Positions 15,270 to 26,400 of a stretch of 64,000 nucleotides of DNA are shown piece by piece (the first letter of the stretch is position 1; each line of letters starts with the position of its first letter). The DNA comes from Ferribacterium limneticum (GTDB lineage: Bacteria; Pseudomonadota; Gammaproteobacteria; Burkholderiales; Rhodocyclaceae). The stretch lies in assembly GCF_020510625.1 (NCBI RefSeq), contig NZ_CP075191.1, forward strand, positions 1,464,001-1,528,000, read 5' to 3'. The translations under genes were made by a program, and so were the position numbers. The notes under the pieces were generated by a model. The model was given only the letters and a program-made list of their open reading frames with translations. It had not been told where the DNA came from and searched no databases.

Positions 15270-17285
15270 ATGCAAGCCTTATTTTCCCCAGCCGTCGCAC
15301 TGATGAACCGCCTTCGCTACAACAGCAAGTTCCTGCTGCTTGGTGCAGCAGTCTCGGTGGTCATGCTTGTCTTGTTGTACTCCGTGTTTACGAATCTGAG
15401 TCGCGATATCGAAACTGCCCGGAATGAGCTGAGTGGTGTCCAGATGCTCAAGCCGATGAACCGCATGGTTCAGTACATCCAGCAACACCGTGGTCTTTCT
15501 GCTGGCGTTCTGGGTGGCAACGAGGCGATGAAGGACAAGCGGGGAGCCAAGGAAAAGGAAGTGCAGGAAGCTCAGGCGGCTACCGAGGCGGCTCTGAACG
15601 CTAACCTGCGCCAGATGCCAGCCTGGCAAAAGATTCGCACGGATATTGAAACTTTGCGGGCCCAAGGCCTGACATGGAGCGTCGCGGAAAATATCGCTTT
15701 CCACAATCGACTGATCGACCAAGTCCTTCTGTTCATGGTCGATGTGGCTGACAGCACCGAGTTGACCCTGGATCCGGTGATGGATACGTATTACATGATG
15801 GATACCGTGGTCATCAAGATGCCAGCGATGCTGGAGCGTCTGGGGCAGACGAGAGCACGGGGTACCGGTGTGCTGGCGAAGAAAGAAATTTCACCGGCGA
15901 TGAAGATCGACATGGCTTCGACCTTGGCTGAAATGTCCAGCACCTTGCGTGCACAGAACATCAATCTGGATAAGGTGGCGCAATATGCGCCGACGATTCG
16001 GGGCAACCTCTCCGGCCCTCAGCAGGCATTTACTTCCGATGTTCAAAAGATATTCGCCCTGGTGCGCGAAGATATTCTTAGCGAGCGTTTCCAGACGCCA
16101 GCCCAGGAATATTTTGCCTCGACAACAGCGCTGATCGATCAGGGTTACAAGATGATGTTCGATACGCTGATCCCCCAGTTTGAACAGCAATTGCAGGGGC
16201 GGATGAATCAGGCCCGCAAGGTGTTGATGTTCGAAGTCGGCTTGTCGGTGCTCGTCGCCTTGGTCGTCGGCTATCTTGGTTTCGGCACCTATTATTCGGT
16301 GATCAACAGCGTCGGAGATTTCTCCCAGGGTGCCCGACGTCTGGCCGATGGCGATCTGACGGCTGAATTCGATGCCAACGGTGCCGATGAGCTGCATGCT
16401 GCCGGCAAGGATTTCAACGGCATGGCCGCTTCATTCCGCAAACTGCTTGGCGGCATTCAGGGCGATGTTCGGCAACTCAATCAGGCGGCCGAGCAACTGG
16501 CTTCTTCCAGCCAGCAGATTTCCGCCGGTACATCGGCGCAAAGCGATTCGGCATCGAGCATGGCGGCAGCCGTCGAGCAGATGACGGTCGGCGTCGATCA
16601 CATTGCCAAGAATGCGCAGGATGCGCAGATCTATTCTCGTGAGTCCGACCAGCTGGCAGCGCATGGCGGTCGTATCGTCGAGGGCGTGGTCAATGAAATT
16701 CAGGGCATCGCCCAGACCGTCAATCAGTCGGCGGCGGCGGTCGAGGCGCTGGGCCAGCAATCGGAACAGATTTCGGCGATCGTCGGCACCATCAAGGATA
16801 TTGCCGACCAGACCAATCTTTTAGCGCTCAACGCGGCCATCGAAGCGGCGCGGGCCGGTGAGTCGGGGCGCGGCTTTGCCGTTGTTGCCGACGAAGTCAG
16901 GAAGCTGGCCGAGCGGACTGCGAAATCAACGCAGGAAATTTCTGCCATGATCCTTGCCGTCCAGACCGGTACGGCCACCGCGGTGTCCAGCATGAAAGAG
17001 GGCGTCCACCGGGTATCTTCCGGCGTCGAGCAAGCCCAGCTGGCTGGTGAGGCGATCAGTCAGGTGCAGGCGCAGTCGCGTCAGGTGCTGGATGCCGTGT
17101 CCGAAATCTCCGTTGCCTTGCGCGAACAGGCGGCGGCCAGCACGGAAATTGCCCAGAACGTCGAGCGCATTGCGCAAATGGCCGAGGAGAACAGTGCGGC
17201 TGCCAATGGCAACGCAACAACCGCCGACACCCTGCGCACTCTGTCGAACGGCCTGACTGCTGCTATCGCCCGTTTCCGGACCTGA
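15270..17285 (+). CDS. Methyl-accepting chemotaxis protein with NIT-like sensor region
   Basis: Membrane chemoreceptor of 671 residues. TM1 is about residues 22-44 and TM2 about 325-348. The roughly 280-residue periplasmic region contains [15 protein letters not shown], which resembles the start of nitrate/nitrite-sensing (NIT) domains; the ligand cannot be deduced. A HAMP domain (about 350-400) and the signalling domain follow, with the hairpin tip [21 protein letters not shown]. There is no C-terminal NWETF-type methyl-transferase docking pentapeptide: the chain ends IARFRT. A strong ribosome-binding site AGGTGAGGAG precedes the ATG. The 3' end overlaps the convergent DUF2062 gene by 23 bp. 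Confidence 0.93.
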   Translation: MQALFSPAVALMNRLRYNSKFLLLGAAVSVVMLVLLYSVFTNLSRDIETARNELSGVQMLKPMNRMVQYIQQHRGLSAGVLGGNEAMKDKRGAKEKEVQEAQAATEAALNANLRQMPAWQKIRTDIETLRAQGLTWSVAENIAFHNRLIDQVLLFMVDVADSTELTLDPVMDTYYMMDTVVIKMPAMLERLGQTRARGTGVLAKKEISPAMKIDMASTLAEMSSTLRAQNINLDKVAQYAPTIRGNLSGPQQAFTSDVQKIFALVREDILSERFQTPAQEYFASTTALIDQGYKMMFDTLIPQFEQQLQGRMNQARKVLMFEVGLSVLVALVVGYLGFGTYYSVINSVGDFSQGARRLADGDLTAEFDANGADELHAAGKDFNGMAASFRKLLGGIQGDVRQLNQAAEQLASSSQQISAGTSAQSDSASSMAAAVEQMTVGVDHIAKNAQDAQIYSRESDQLAAHGGRIVEGVVNEIQGIAQTVNQSAAAVEALGQQSEQISAIVGTIKDIADQTNLLALNAAIEAARAGESGRGFAVVADEVRKLAERTAKSTQEISAMILAVQTGTATAVSSMKEGVHRVSSGVEQAQLAGEAISQVQAQSRQVLDAVSEISVALREQAAASTEIAQNVERIAQMAEENSAAANGNATTADTLRTLSNGLTAAIARFRT

Positions 17286-17811
17286 GTGCCCTGCGCCGCC
17301 GCCAGGCGGTGAGCAGGTAGATACGCCAGGCGGCTCGAGTGGCGACGTAGCCGAGAGCCGCCAATGCTGCCGCGAGCAGCACCAGGCCAATGCCCAGCGG
17401 TTTGGCGACAGCCAGCATCCAGGTTTGCATGGCTGTCGTCCACGCCACCATATCGGTGGGGTTGAATGCCGGTGGCGTGATGAAGCCGTTGCCATCCCCC
17501 AGAAACAGCCGTCCGATTTGATACGCCAGCAAATACAGCGGCACGATGGTGAATGGGTTGGTGTAGAGCGTCACCAGCATTGCCAGCGGCAGGTTGACGC
17601 GGAAGACCGAGGCGCAGATCGCCGCACCGAGCATTTGCAACGGCCCCGGGATCAAGCCGCAAAACAGGCCGGCGGCTACCGCGCCGGCGGCCGAGTGGCG
17701 ATTCAGATGCCATAAACGCGGGTGCAGCAGCGACGACTCGAACGGCTTCAGCCAAGGGTTCCGGCGTATCGTTTCGTGATCGGGCAGGTATTTTTTCAGG
17801 GTGCGGCGCAT
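17263..17811 (-). CDS. DUF2062 membrane protein
   Basis: 182-residue membrane protein of the DUF2062 family, function unknown. After a basic N-terminus (MRRTLKKYL) it has the family pattern [15 protein letters not shown], then [13 protein letters not shown] and [12 protein letters not shown], with three to four hydrophobic segments between residues 45 and 165. The ATG at 17811 is followed upstream by only 17 bp before the divergent comEC ATG at 17829, so the promoters of the two genes must overlap each other or the coding sequences. The stop lies inside the end of the convergent chemoreceptor gene. Confidence 0.85.
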   Translation of the reverse strand: MRRTLKKYLPDHETIRRNPWLKPFESSLLHPRLWHLNRHSAAGAVAAGLFCGLIPGPLQMLGAAICASVFRVNLPLAMLVTLYTNPFTIVPLYLLAYQIGRLFLGDGNGFITPPAFNPTDMVAWTTAMQTWMLAVAKPLGIGLVLLAAALAALGYVATRAAWRIYLLTAWRRRRALRSGNGR

Positions 17812-17828
17812 GCCCTTATTATTGCAGC

Positions 17829-20147
17829 ATGCGCCTGAATATTCTCGCCTTTGCCATCGGTGTGCTCGGTCTGCAGATGCAGCCGGAACTGCCTGCCTGG
17901 ATGGCTTGGGCGATGGCGGGCCTGCTGTTGGTGCTGCCGGCATTGCGCTGGAAAAACTGGTCGGTGCATCTGCTGGCGATGCTCGGATGCTTCGCGCTCG
18001 GCTTCGCCTGGGCTGGCTGGCGGGCTGATATTCGGCTGGCAGATCATCTTGATGCGGGCTGGGAAGGGCGCGATGTCGAGGTGATCGGCGTCATTGCCGG
18101 GCTGTCGCAGGATTTCAGCAACGGCACCCGTTTCGAGTTCGACGTATCCAGCGTGTCGCCCAAGGCGGCCATCGTGCCGCAAAGAATCATGCTGTCCTGG
18201 TATCAGGGGCGGCGCGATGAAGAGCTGTTCGCGCGCCTGCCGGTGCTGCCCGGCGAGCAGTGGCGCTTTACCGTGCGCCTGAAACGGCCGCACGGCAACG
18301 CCAATCCCGGTGGCTTCGACTACGAAGCCTGGTTGCTCGAACGCAATATCCGGGCAAGCGGTTATGTTCGGCCCAATCCTCCGCAGCGACTGGCAGACAT
18401 GGTCTGGCAACCCGGCTACGCGATCGAACGCTTGCGTTACGCGGTCCGCGCTTCTTTCGCCCGCCTGCTACCTGAGGAGAATCATCCATGGGCCGGTGTC
18501 CTGGTCGCCCTGGTCATCGGCGACCAGAAGGCGATCAACGGAGATCTATGGACGATCTTCAACCGGACTGGCACCACACATTTGATGTCGATATCGGGTT
18601 TGCATGTAACGATGGTCGCTGCCTTGTTTGGTTGGCTGGTCTCTTTCGGCTGGCGGCGGGTTCCCGCTTTGGTGCTGCGCCTGCCGGCGCAAAAAGCGGG
18701 TTTGCTCGCGGCCTGCCTGGCCGCGCTGGCTTATGCCCTGCTGGCGGGTTTTGCCGTGCCGGCCCAGCGCACGCTCTACATGCTGCTGGTTGCTGCCGCC
18801 GCCATGCTGTCCGGGCGCCTCGTTGCACCGAGCCGAACCTTGGCGCTGGCCCTGCTGGTGGTGCTCTTGTTCGATCCATGGGCTGTTTTGGCTGCCGGTT
18901 TCTGGCTGTCTTTCGGCGCCGTCGGTGCCTTGCTCTATGTCGGATCGGCGCAGGTGGGCGTAGCGCAGGGCTGGCGCCTCCATTTGCAGTCGTGGGGCAC
19001 TGTCCAGTGGGTGGCGACGCTCGCTTCACTGCCGATACTGTTGCTGGTCTTCCAGCAATTCTCGCTGGTCTCCCCGCTGGCCAATGCACTGGCCATTCCG
19101 GTGATCAGCTTTGTCGTCACGCCACTTGCCCTGCTCGGTGCGGTCATCCCGTGGTGGCCCATCCTTGGGTTGGCGCATCAGGTCATGGCCTGGCTTATGC
19201 TTTTTTTGGAATGGTGCGCCAGTTGGCCGGTCTGGCAGGTTCCGGCGCCCCCGCTCTGGTTGGCGATTGCGGGCGGCCTGGGGGTTGGCATCTGTTTGTT
19301 GCCACGTGGTCTGCCCGGGCGCTGGCTGGGCATGTTTCTGATTCTGCCAGCCCTGTTTGGGAGCACGGAAAAGCCTGCTGAAGGTGAAGCCTGGATCGAT
19401 ATTCTCGATGTCGGTCAGGGCTTGGCGACGGTAATCCGGACCCGCGAGCACACGCTGATCTACGATCCCGGGCCGCTCTACAGCGCCGAGTCGGATGCCG
19501 GGCAGCGGGTCGTCGTGCCCTACCTGCGTTTTCTCGGCATCGACAAGGTCGACATGCTGATGGTGACCCACCGCGATACCGACCATTCCGGCGGAACGAC
19601 CTCGGTTCGCGCCGCGTTGAATGTGGGCGAACTCCGCTCCTCGGTGGTCGGAATGGATGGTGATCGTTGCGTTGCGGGGCAGCGCTGGGTATGGGATGGC
19701 GTGGCTTTCGAGGTGCTGCATCCGGCTGCGGAGGCCTATTCGGTCGATACGAAATCGAATCACCTGTCCTGTGTGCTGCGCGTTGAAGCCGGTGGCCGGC
19801 GGATGCTTTTGACCTCGGATATCGAGGCGCCCGATGAGGCCGAATTGCTCAAACGCTATCCGGCCGGGCTGCAGGCCGATGTCCTGCTGATGCCGCACCA
19901 CGGCTCGAAAACTTCATCGACACCCGCTTTCCTGCAGGCCGTCGGCGCCAGCGAGGCGGTCATCCCGGTGGGCTATCGCAGTCGTTTCGGCCACCCGAAA
20001 CCTGAGGTGGTGGCGCGCCACGAGGCGATGGGCAGCCGTATCTGGCGGACTGATCGGGATGGCGCCGTGCAGGTGGTGTTGGGCGAGCGGGATGTCGCCA
20101 TGTCGGCGTGGCGGCAAGCGCGCGCCCGTTATTGGTTCGGCCGGTGA
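17829..20147 (+). CDS. comEC: DNA internalization-related competence protein ComEC/Rec2
   Basis: Inner-membrane channel protein for uptake of single-stranded DNA in natural transformation, 772 residues. Layout: hydrophobic N-terminal segments (1-60), a DUF4131-type soluble OB-like region (about 70-180), the Competence domain with the signature THLMSISGLHVTM (about 245) and many membrane segments to about 510, then a C-terminal metallo-beta-lactamase-like domain with ILDVGQGLATVI, the HRDTDHSGG metal motif and HHGSKTSS. All key motifs are intact. No other competence genes are in the window. The start ATG is 17 bp from the divergent DUF2062 start. Confidence 0.95.
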   Translation: MRLNILAFAIGVLGLQMQPELPAWMAWAMAGLLLVLPALRWKNWSVHLLAMLGCFALGFAWAGWRADIRLADHLDAGWEGRDVEVIGVIAGLSQDFSNGTRFEFDVSSVSPKAAIVPQRIMLSWYQGRRDEELFARLPVLPGEQWRFTVRLKRPHGNANPGGFDYEAWLLERNIRASGYVRPNPPQRLADMVWQPGYAIERLRYAVRASFARLLPEENHPWAGVLVALVIGDQKAINGDLWTIFNRTGTTHLMSISGLHVTMVAALFGWLVSFGWRRVPALVLRLPAQKAGLLAACLAALAYALLAGFAVPAQRTLYMLLVAAAAMLSGRLVAPSRTLALALLVVLLFDPWAVLAAGFWLSFGAVGALLYVGSAQVGVAQGWRLHLQSWGTVQWVATLASLPILLLVFQQFSLVSPLANALAIPVISFVVTPLALLGAVIPWWPILGLAHQVMAWLMLFLEWCASWPVWQVPAPPLWLAIAGGLGVGICLLPRGLPGRWLGMFLILPALFGSTEKPAEGEAWIDILDVGQGLATVIRTREHTLIYDPGPLYSAESDAGQRVVVPYLRFLGIDKVDMLMVTHRDTDHSGGTTSVRAALNVGELRSSVVGMDGDRCVAGQRWVWDGVAFEVLHPAAEAYSVDTKSNHLSCVLRVEAGGRRMLLTSDIEAPDEAELLKRYPAGLQADVLLMPHHGSKTSSTPAFLQAVGASEAVIPVGYRSRFGHPKPEVVARHEAMGSRIWRTDRDGAVQVVLGERDVAMSAWRQARARYWFGR

Positions 20148-20170
20148 TACATTGGCGAGGAGGAGGCAAT

Positions 20171-21025
20171 ATGCAATTCAAACAACAAACCGTGCAGTGC
20201 ATCGGACCATCGGGTTTGCACCGGATGGCCTACACCGAGTGGGGCGCCCGCGATAATCCGCGCGTGCTGGTCTGCGTTCATGGCCTGACCCGCAATGGCC
20301 GCGATTTCGATGCGCTGGCCGAGGCCATGTCGGCGCATTACCGGGTGATCTGCCCGGATGTCGTCGGCCGTGGCAAGAGCGCCCATCTGCGCGACCCAGC
20401 CGCCTATGGCATCCCGCAGTACGTCGCCGACATGGTGACGCTGATCGCCCGGCTGAACGTTGATACCGTGCATTGGGTCGGCACCTCGATGGGTGGGCTG
20501 ATCGGCATGGCGCTGGCGGCGCAGGACGGCACGCCGATCCGCAAACTGGTGCTCAACGACGTCGGGCCGCTGATCACCGTCGAATCACTGCAGCGCATTG
20601 CCACCTATGTCGGGGTTGATCCGGTCTGGGCAACTTTCGACGAGGCGCTGGCCTTCGTCAAGCTGGTCAGCGCCCCGTTCGGTGCGCTGACCGAGGCCCA
20701 GTGGCACCATCTGACCGAAACCAGCATTACGCAGCGGGCTGACGGCCGCTGGGCCTTCCGTTACGATCCGCGGATTGCCGAGCCGTTCAAGGCGGCATTC
20801 GTCGACAAGGACATCGACCTGTGGCCGGTCTACGAGCAGATTGCCTGCCCGACGCTGGCGATCCGTGGCGCCGAATCCGATCTGCTGACCCGCGCTACCT
20901 GGCAAAAAATGTCGTCCTGTGGCCCGCACGCCAAGCTGGCAGAAATTCCCGGCGTTGGCCATGCCCCCATGTTCCAGTCGGATGAGCAGATTGCCGTCGT
21001 CCGCGAATTTCTTTTGAGCGCATGA
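20171..21025 (+). CDS. Alpha/beta hydrolase
   Basis: 284-residue alpha/beta-hydrolase-fold enzyme. The oxyanion-hole region is VCVHGLTRNGRDF, the nucleophile elbow is GTSMGG (Ser near residue 104), the acid lies around RGAESDLLT and the catalytic His is in GVGHAPMF. A cap domain spans about residues 130-215. The frame extends upstream into comEC, but the ATG at 20171 has an excellent ribosome-binding site (GGAGGAGGC). The substrate is unknown; esterase, haloalkane or C-C bond hydrolase activity are all possible. It overlaps the next hydrolase gene by 4 bp (ATGA), so the two are co-translated. Confidence 0.88.
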   Translation: MQFKQQTVQCIGPSGLHRMAYTEWGARDNPRVLVCVHGLTRNGRDFDALAEAMSAHYRVICPDVVGRGKSAHLRDPAAYGIPQYVADMVTLIARLNVDTVHWVGTSMGGLIGMALAAQDGTPIRKLVLNDVGPLITVESLQRIATYVGVDPVWATFDEALAFVKLVSAPFGALTEAQWHHLTETSITQRADGRWAFRYDPRIAEPFKAAFVDKDIDLWPVYEQIACPTLAIRGAESDLLTRATWQKMSSCGPHAKLAEIPGVGHAPMFQSDEQIAVVREFLLSA

Positions 21026-21795
21026 AACACGTTACTGTCAAAGGCCTGAAACTCGAATATCGCGATTACCCGGCTACCGCCGAAGGGCGGCCGACATTGT
21101 TGCTGCTCCATGAAGGTCTGGGCAGCGTCGTCATGTGGCGGCATTTTCCGGAAAAGCTGGCGGCGGCAACCGGTTGTCGACTCATCGTCTGGTCACGGGC
21201 TGGCTATGGTGGTTCGGAACCCTATCCTGAGCCACGCACGCCACGCTACATGCACCGCGAGGGCGAGGAAATGTTGCCGGCCTTGCTCGCAGCGTTGAAT
21301 ATCGAGCGGCCAATCCTGATCGGCCATAGTGACGGCGGCAGCATTGCGCTGATTTTCGCCGGGGCTTTTCCCGAGGTGCCGCTCGGTGTGGCCGTCATGG
21401 CGCCGCATGAATTCGTCGAGGCCGAAACGCTGGCCGGAATCCGGGTCGCCCGCCAGGTCTGGGACGACACCGACTGGCCGCACAAACTGGCCCGCTACCA
21501 TCGCGATGCACCGCGAGTGTTCAGCGACTGGAACGATTGCTGGCTGTCGCCGCCATTCCGCGACTGGAACATCGAGGAATACCTGCCGAAAATCCGCTGC
21601 CCGGTGCTGGCTATCCAGGGCGAGGACGACGAGTACGCGACGATGCGCCAGATTGAGGTGATTGCCGAGCAGGTGCCGGGCACTGAGCTGTTGAAGCTGC
21701 CGAAATGCGGCCATTCGCCGCAGCGCGATCAGGAGGCGCTGGTACTCGATGCGTTGGCGGCCTTCGTCAGCCGGGCCAGCGGGTCCTGCCGGTAG
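21022..21795 (+). CDS. Alpha/beta hydrolase (second of a coupled pair)
   Basis: 257-residue alpha/beta hydrolase. Oxyanion region LLLHEGLGSVVMWRHFP, nucleophile elbow GHSDGG (Ser near residue 98), acid around QGEDDEYAT and His in KCGHSPQRD. It is a different subgroup from its upstream partner, with a shorter cap. The HEGLGS start of the oxyanion loop resembles hydrolases linked to aromatic or acyl-CoA metabolism, but the substrate cannot be assigned. The start codon overlaps the upstream stop (ATGA). The last 67 bp overlap the 3' end of convergent mtfA, an unusually long convergent overlap that constrains both C-termini. Confidence 0.85.
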   Translation: MKHVTVKGLKLEYRDYPATAEGRPTLLLLHEGLGSVVMWRHFPEKLAAATGCRLIVWSRAGYGGSEPYPEPRTPRYMHREGEEMLPALLAALNIERPILIGHSDGGSIALIFAGAFPEVPLGVAVMAPHEFVEAETLAGIRVARQVWDDTDWPHKLARYHRDAPRVFSDWNDCWLSPPFRDWNIEEYLPKIRCPVLAIQGEDDEYATMRQIEVIAEQVPGTELLKLPKCGHSPQRDQEALVLDALAAFVSRASGSCR

Positions 21796-22514
21796 TAGCG
21801 GCTGAGCAGTTCGTACAGGGCCGGGTATTCCTCGGTCACCACATCCGGGATTTCGAAGAAGCTCTCGGTCAGTACCGCGAAAAATTCGGCCGGGGCTTCG
21901 CTGGCATAGGGGTCGATGGCGGTTTCCTCGCCGCTGTCGACCCGCTGGCAAAAGTCCTCGTAGGCCGCGAAAAAGATTTCCTCCCACTCGGCCTCGGTCA
22001 TGCCGCTGTGCAGGGCCGGCATGCCGTCGGCGTCACCGTTCAGCATGTCCAGCTTGTGGGCGAATTCGTGGATGACCACGTTGTAGCCGTCACCGGCCAT
22101 CTGGATGTCGTGCCATGACACGATCAGCGGGCCGCCTTCCCAGGCTTCGCCGGAAAGCACGTCGTCGTATTCGTGCACGATGCCGGATTCATCCTCGATG
22201 CGGCGTGGCACGACGAACTCGTCGGGATAAACGACGATACCAATCCAGTCGCGGTAGGCGGTGAGACCGAGCTTCAGGATGGGCAGACAGCCCTGAGCGG
22301 CGATGGAAACGCAGATTTCGTCGCTCAGTTCGAGCCCGCCGGCCGTGCTGAATTCCTTTTCGGCGAGAAAGGCCTCGGCCAGCGCCTTCAGCTGTTTCTG
22401 CTCGTCGAGCGACAGGACATCGAGAAAGGGTAGTGACGTGACGGTCACTGCCCACAGGGTGTCGGGGATCAGCGTTTGCTTCTTGCCGCGCAGGCGGTCG
22501 AGCAGTTCTCTCAT
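21729..22514 (-). CDS. mtfA: Zinc-dependent peptidase MtfA (M90 family)
   Basis: 261-residue protein of the MtfA/M90 family. In E. coli, MtfA is a metallopeptidase that binds the glucose repressor Mlc. The zinc motif is HEFAHKLDMLNG (HExxH near residue 150) with a downstream EFFAVLTESFFE segment carrying the third-ligand Glu. The hydrophobic start LWAVTVTSLPFLDVLS and the central block WHDIQMAGDGYNVVIHEFAH (first 20 residues quoted) match the family. It begins in an ATGA overlap with the upstream EamA gene. Whether an Mlc homologue exists in this organism cannot be seen here. Confidence 0.92.
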   Translation of the reverse strand: MRELLDRLRGKKQTLIPDTLWAVTVTSLPFLDVLSLDEQKQLKALAEAFLAEKEFSTAGGLELSDEICVSIAAQGCLPILKLGLTAYRDWIGIVVYPDEFVVPRRIEDESGIVHEYDDVLSGEAWEGGPLIVSWHDIQMAGDGYNVVIHEFAHKLDMLNGDADGMPALHSGMTEAEWEEIFFAAYEDFCQRVDSGEETAIDPYASEAPAEFFAVLTESFFEIPDVVTEEYPALYELLSRYYRQDPLARLTKAANASSTSAS

Positions 22515-23395
22515 TTTTTCGTGGTCAGCCAGATGCCGGTGAAAATCAGTCCGATGCCCAGATAGTGGTACCAGAACGGTATTTCGCCGAGGAACATGAA
22601 AGAGAGCAGGGTGCCGAAAACCGGCATCAGGTGGATGAACAGACTGGCCTTGTTGGGGCCGACTTCCGCCACGCCCTTGTTGTAGAAAATGTAGCCGAGG
22701 AAGCTGGGGAAGATGCCGACGTAGGCCAGCGCCGAAAGCGAGCCGAAGTTAACGTTCATGAACCGCCCCTGGGCCATTTCCCAAGCGTAGGCCGGGGCCA
22801 GTGCGCAGAGGCCGATCACGGTCGTTGCGCCGAGCATCAGCATCGGATGGACACCGGCCGGGCGCCAGGCGAGGGCGACGGTATAGATCGCCCAGTCGAG
22901 CACGGCAACCAGCATCCAGACGTCGCCGATGTTGAGATTGAGGTGGGCCAGAACAGCGGGGTCACCCCGCGAGATGATGGTCATCGCGCCGCACAGCGAG
23001 ACGACGACCCCGATGCCTTCGATCCGACGCAGGTGCTTGCCGAGAAAGGCCCACGAAATGGCGATAGTGGCGATCGGGATGAAGGAATTCAGCAGCGCGG
23101 CGTTGGTTGCCGTGGTGTCCTGCAGCGCGATGTAGGCGAAGGTGTTGTAGCCGCCGACACCAAGCAGGCCGAGCACCAGCAGGGGTTTCCAGCCTTTTTT
23201 CAGCAGCGGCCACTGCGCTTTCAGGTGCGGCAGGGCCAGCGGCAGGATCAGGGCGAAGGCAATGACCCAGCGCCAGAAGGCAAAGGTCAGCGGCGGAATG
23301 TCGCCACGAACGCCGCGGCCGATGACCATGTTGCCGGACCACGAAAGCACGGTCAGGGTCAGCAGCAGATAGGGATTGGCGAACAGATTTTTCAT
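22511..23395 (-). CDS. EamA/DMT-family permease
   Basis: 294-residue inner-membrane protein with about ten hydrophobic segments in two five-helix EamA repeats. The first repeat opens LTVLSWSGNMVIGRGV and the second starts near GDVWMLVAVLDWAIY. Drug/metabolite-transporter family; exporters of amino acids or other metabolites are common members, but the substrate is unknown. The ATG at 23395 is chosen because the hydrophobic segment begins right after it; the 33 residues upstream in the frame are basic and unlike the family. The stop overlaps the mtfA ATG (ATGA). The preceding gene on the same strand ends 49 bp upstream. Confidence 0.88.
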   Translation of the reverse strand: MKNLFANPYLLLTLTVLSWSGNMVIGRGVRGDIPPLTFAFWRWVIAFALILPLALPHLKAQWPLLKKGWKPLLVLGLLGVGGYNTFAYIALQDTTATNAALLNSFIPIATIAISWAFLGKHLRRIEGIGVVVSLCGAMTIISRGDPAVLAHLNLNIGDVWMLVAVLDWAIYTVALAWRPAGVHPMLMLGATTVIGLCALAPAYAWEMAQGRFMNVNFGSLSALAYVGIFPSFLGYIFYNKGVAEVGPNKASLFIHLMPVFGTLLSFMFLGEIPFWYHYLGIGLIFTGIWLTTKK

Positions 23396-23444
23396 GGTCG
23401 CCGGATTATGCCTGAAGGCGTACTGCTTGCTGCGTCGGCTTTCC

Positions 23445-26400
23445 CTAACGCGCTGCCGTTGGCGAATTGCTGTTGGCCGAGCCGATGTCGGCATGGATCA
23501 CGGCCTGTCTTAGGGCCCCCAGGCTGGCAAGGAGTTTGTCGCGGAGCTGGAATATTTCGCCCAGCCGCTGGCGGGCAGCCGGTGGGTTGTCGGCATACAG
23601 GTGCACCAACTCAGCGCCGCAGCGATGGACCTCGTCGTGGATGGGAACAATTTTCTGAACCGCCTGCAGATGGGCGTAGCGCAGGAAATCGTCGCTATCC
23701 AGCCATTGTCCGAAACGGCAGGCGTGTGCATCAAGCGGCGGGACCGGCAGGCCGCTGTCCGGCTCGGCGTTGATCAGCGCTTCGAACTGGCGCACCCAGC
23801 GAATATGATCGACCTCGACCGTCAGCAGCGGCAGGTCTTCCGGCGGCCAGCGGATGGCGTCGTGCCATTCGGGCGGGGCACGCCAGCGCTTGATCCAGGC
23901 TGGAAGGTCGGCGGCTGGCATCGGCCGGGAAATTCCGTAGCCCTGGCCCCATTCGCAACCGAGATGCAGGAGCAGGGTGCCGTGGGCGACCGTTTCGACG
24001 CCTTCGGCAATGACGCGGCGCCGGAAGGCCGAGGCCAGACCGACCACGCCATCGACAATGGCCAGGTCGTCCGGATCATCCAGCATGTCATGAACGAACG
24101 AGCGGTCGATCTTCAGCGTCTGCATCGGCAGTTGCTTGAGATAGGAGAGCGATGAATAGCCGGTACCAAAATCGTCGATGGCAAACTGCACGCCGAGTTT
24201 GCGGCATTCCGAAATGCGCTCGGAAACCTGCGACAGATCCTGCAGGGCGGCAGTTTCGACGATTTCCAGCTCGAGCAGTTGTGGCGAAACGGTCGGGTGG
24301 CGTTGGAGTATGTCTTGCAGATGGCAGGCAAAATCCGGGCGTTGTAGGTGCTGGGCATCGATATTGACGCTGATGGCCAGGTGCAGCTGCTCGTTGCGAG
24401 CCCAGGACGCCATCTGGGTCAGGGCGGCATCGATGACGTATTCGCCCAACTCAAGGTGCAAGCCGGTTTGCTCGAACATGAACAGGAAACTGTCGGGGTA
24501 GAGCAGGCCCTTGTCGGGATGCTGCCAGCGCAACAGGGCTTCGGCGCCGATGATGCGACCGGCGCGCATGTCGGCCTTGGGCTGGTAGTGGAGCAGGAAT
24601 TCCCTGTTCTCCAGGCCGCGCCTGAGTTCGCTCAGGTGTTCGCGATGCTGGCTGGATGAAAAATCGCTTTGCTGGTGATAGAGCTGGAAGCGATGCCGGC
24701 CGGCCTGCTTGGCAGCGTACATGGCCTGGTCGGCATGGCGGAGCAGGGTGTCCGGGTCGGTGCTGTCGGCCGGGTAGATGGTGACACCAAAGCTGGCGGT
24801 GACCCCGGCCTGTTCCGAGTCGATGATGAAAGGCACGTTCAGCGCATCGCCGATCCGCTGCAATGCCTGTTCGCATTCGGCAAAACTGCCCAGTTCGCTG
24901 ATCAGCAGAACGAACTCGTCGCCGCCCAGGCGGCTCACCGTGTCGTGCTGGCGGAGGCATTGCGTCAGGCGCCGGGCAACCTCGACCAACAGGCGATCGC
25001 CGGCCTGATGCCCCCAGCGGTCATTGATCGGCTTGAAGTTATCGAGGTCGAGGTAGCAGACGGCCAGCAGGTCGCCGCGTCGGTTGCTTTGGGCGATGGC
25101 CTGCTTGAGGCGGTCGGCCAGCAGTAGGCGATTGGGCAGGCCGGTCAGTGCGTCGTAGTAGGCCAGTTTTTCCAGCTGGTCCTGGCTCTGCTTGAGTTCG
25201 GTAATGTCGTAGAAAAGACCGATGAAATGGGTAATCATCCCGTCGCGGTCGCGAATCGACGAGATGCTGGTCCGCTGCGCATAGATCGTCCCATCCTTGC
25301 GCTGGTTCCAGATTTCACCCCGCCAGGCACCGTTGGAGAGCAGTACTTTCCACAGCTCGTCATAAAAATCGCTGCTCTGGCGCGACGAGCGGAACAGGCG
25401 AGGTGTCTGGCCGATCAGTTCGGCGTGGCTGTAGCCCGTCATGCTGCAGACGCTGTCGTTGGCCCGCACGATGTGACCCGCTGCATCGGTGATCAGGATG
25501 CCTTCCTCGGCATGCTTGAAGACACCGGCAGAGAGGCGTGACGAGGCTTCGCTGTCATGCAGTATCCGGTTGCTGCGCAACATCAGGCCGAGTGCCAGCA
25601 GGAGGGAAAGAAGCGCCGCGATGGTGCCGCCCATCAATTCCACGCCATGCCGGGCCATGATGTCGGACCAGGTGATGTCCTGCCTGGCGTAGGGGCCAAG
25701 GCGGGCCTCGCGGAAAAGGTCGAGTACCGGCTGGTAATTCTGCGGCAGGGTCCAGCCGGCAATATGGGCCTGTTGCGCTGCCGCATCGTCGGGACTCATC
25801 GCCAGCAGGGCGACCAGAATGGCCTTGCTGATGTCTTCCGGAAAGTCTCCAACCCGGGCCAGCGGCCATTCCGGATACAGTCGCGTGCTGTGCAGGTAGG
25901 GATAGCCGGCTGTGTTGCGGGCGTCGATCACTTTCAGGGCGCCGGGCTGGAGTGTGCCCTTGGTAATCATCGCTTCGATCAGGTCCGAGCGAACGAAGCC
26001 GGCATCGGCATCGCCGGCCAGGACGCCATGCACCACCTTTTCATGGTTGGCGGTTTCGATCAGCGCTGAGACTGTGTTCTCCAGTTGAATCTTCTGGTCC
26101 AGCGCTTCACGGAGGTGGACCTGCCAGCCGCCAAGACTCGATTTGTCGGGAATCAGCAGGCGCTTGCCCTTCAGGTCGCGATAGTGCGCGATGTCCGTAC
26201 GGCTGGCGAGGGTGATGGCGGTACCGCCAAAACTCTTGAGCGGTCCACTCGGGCTGGCGATCAAGCGGGTAGCGATGCGCGAGACATTGCCCGTGGTTTC
26301 GAGTTCGGTGTAGTGACCGGTGTTGGTGATCAGCAGTTCGATCGAGCGGGTACGAACGGCTTCGTCGATTTCAGCATAACCAAGCGGGACGATTTCGAAG

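Noticed and set aside
22565..23773. 402-codon plus-strand frame across two genes
   Set aside because: Spans the EamA gene and the end of the PhnD-GGDEF-EAL gene in antisense; composition is that of a shadow frame.
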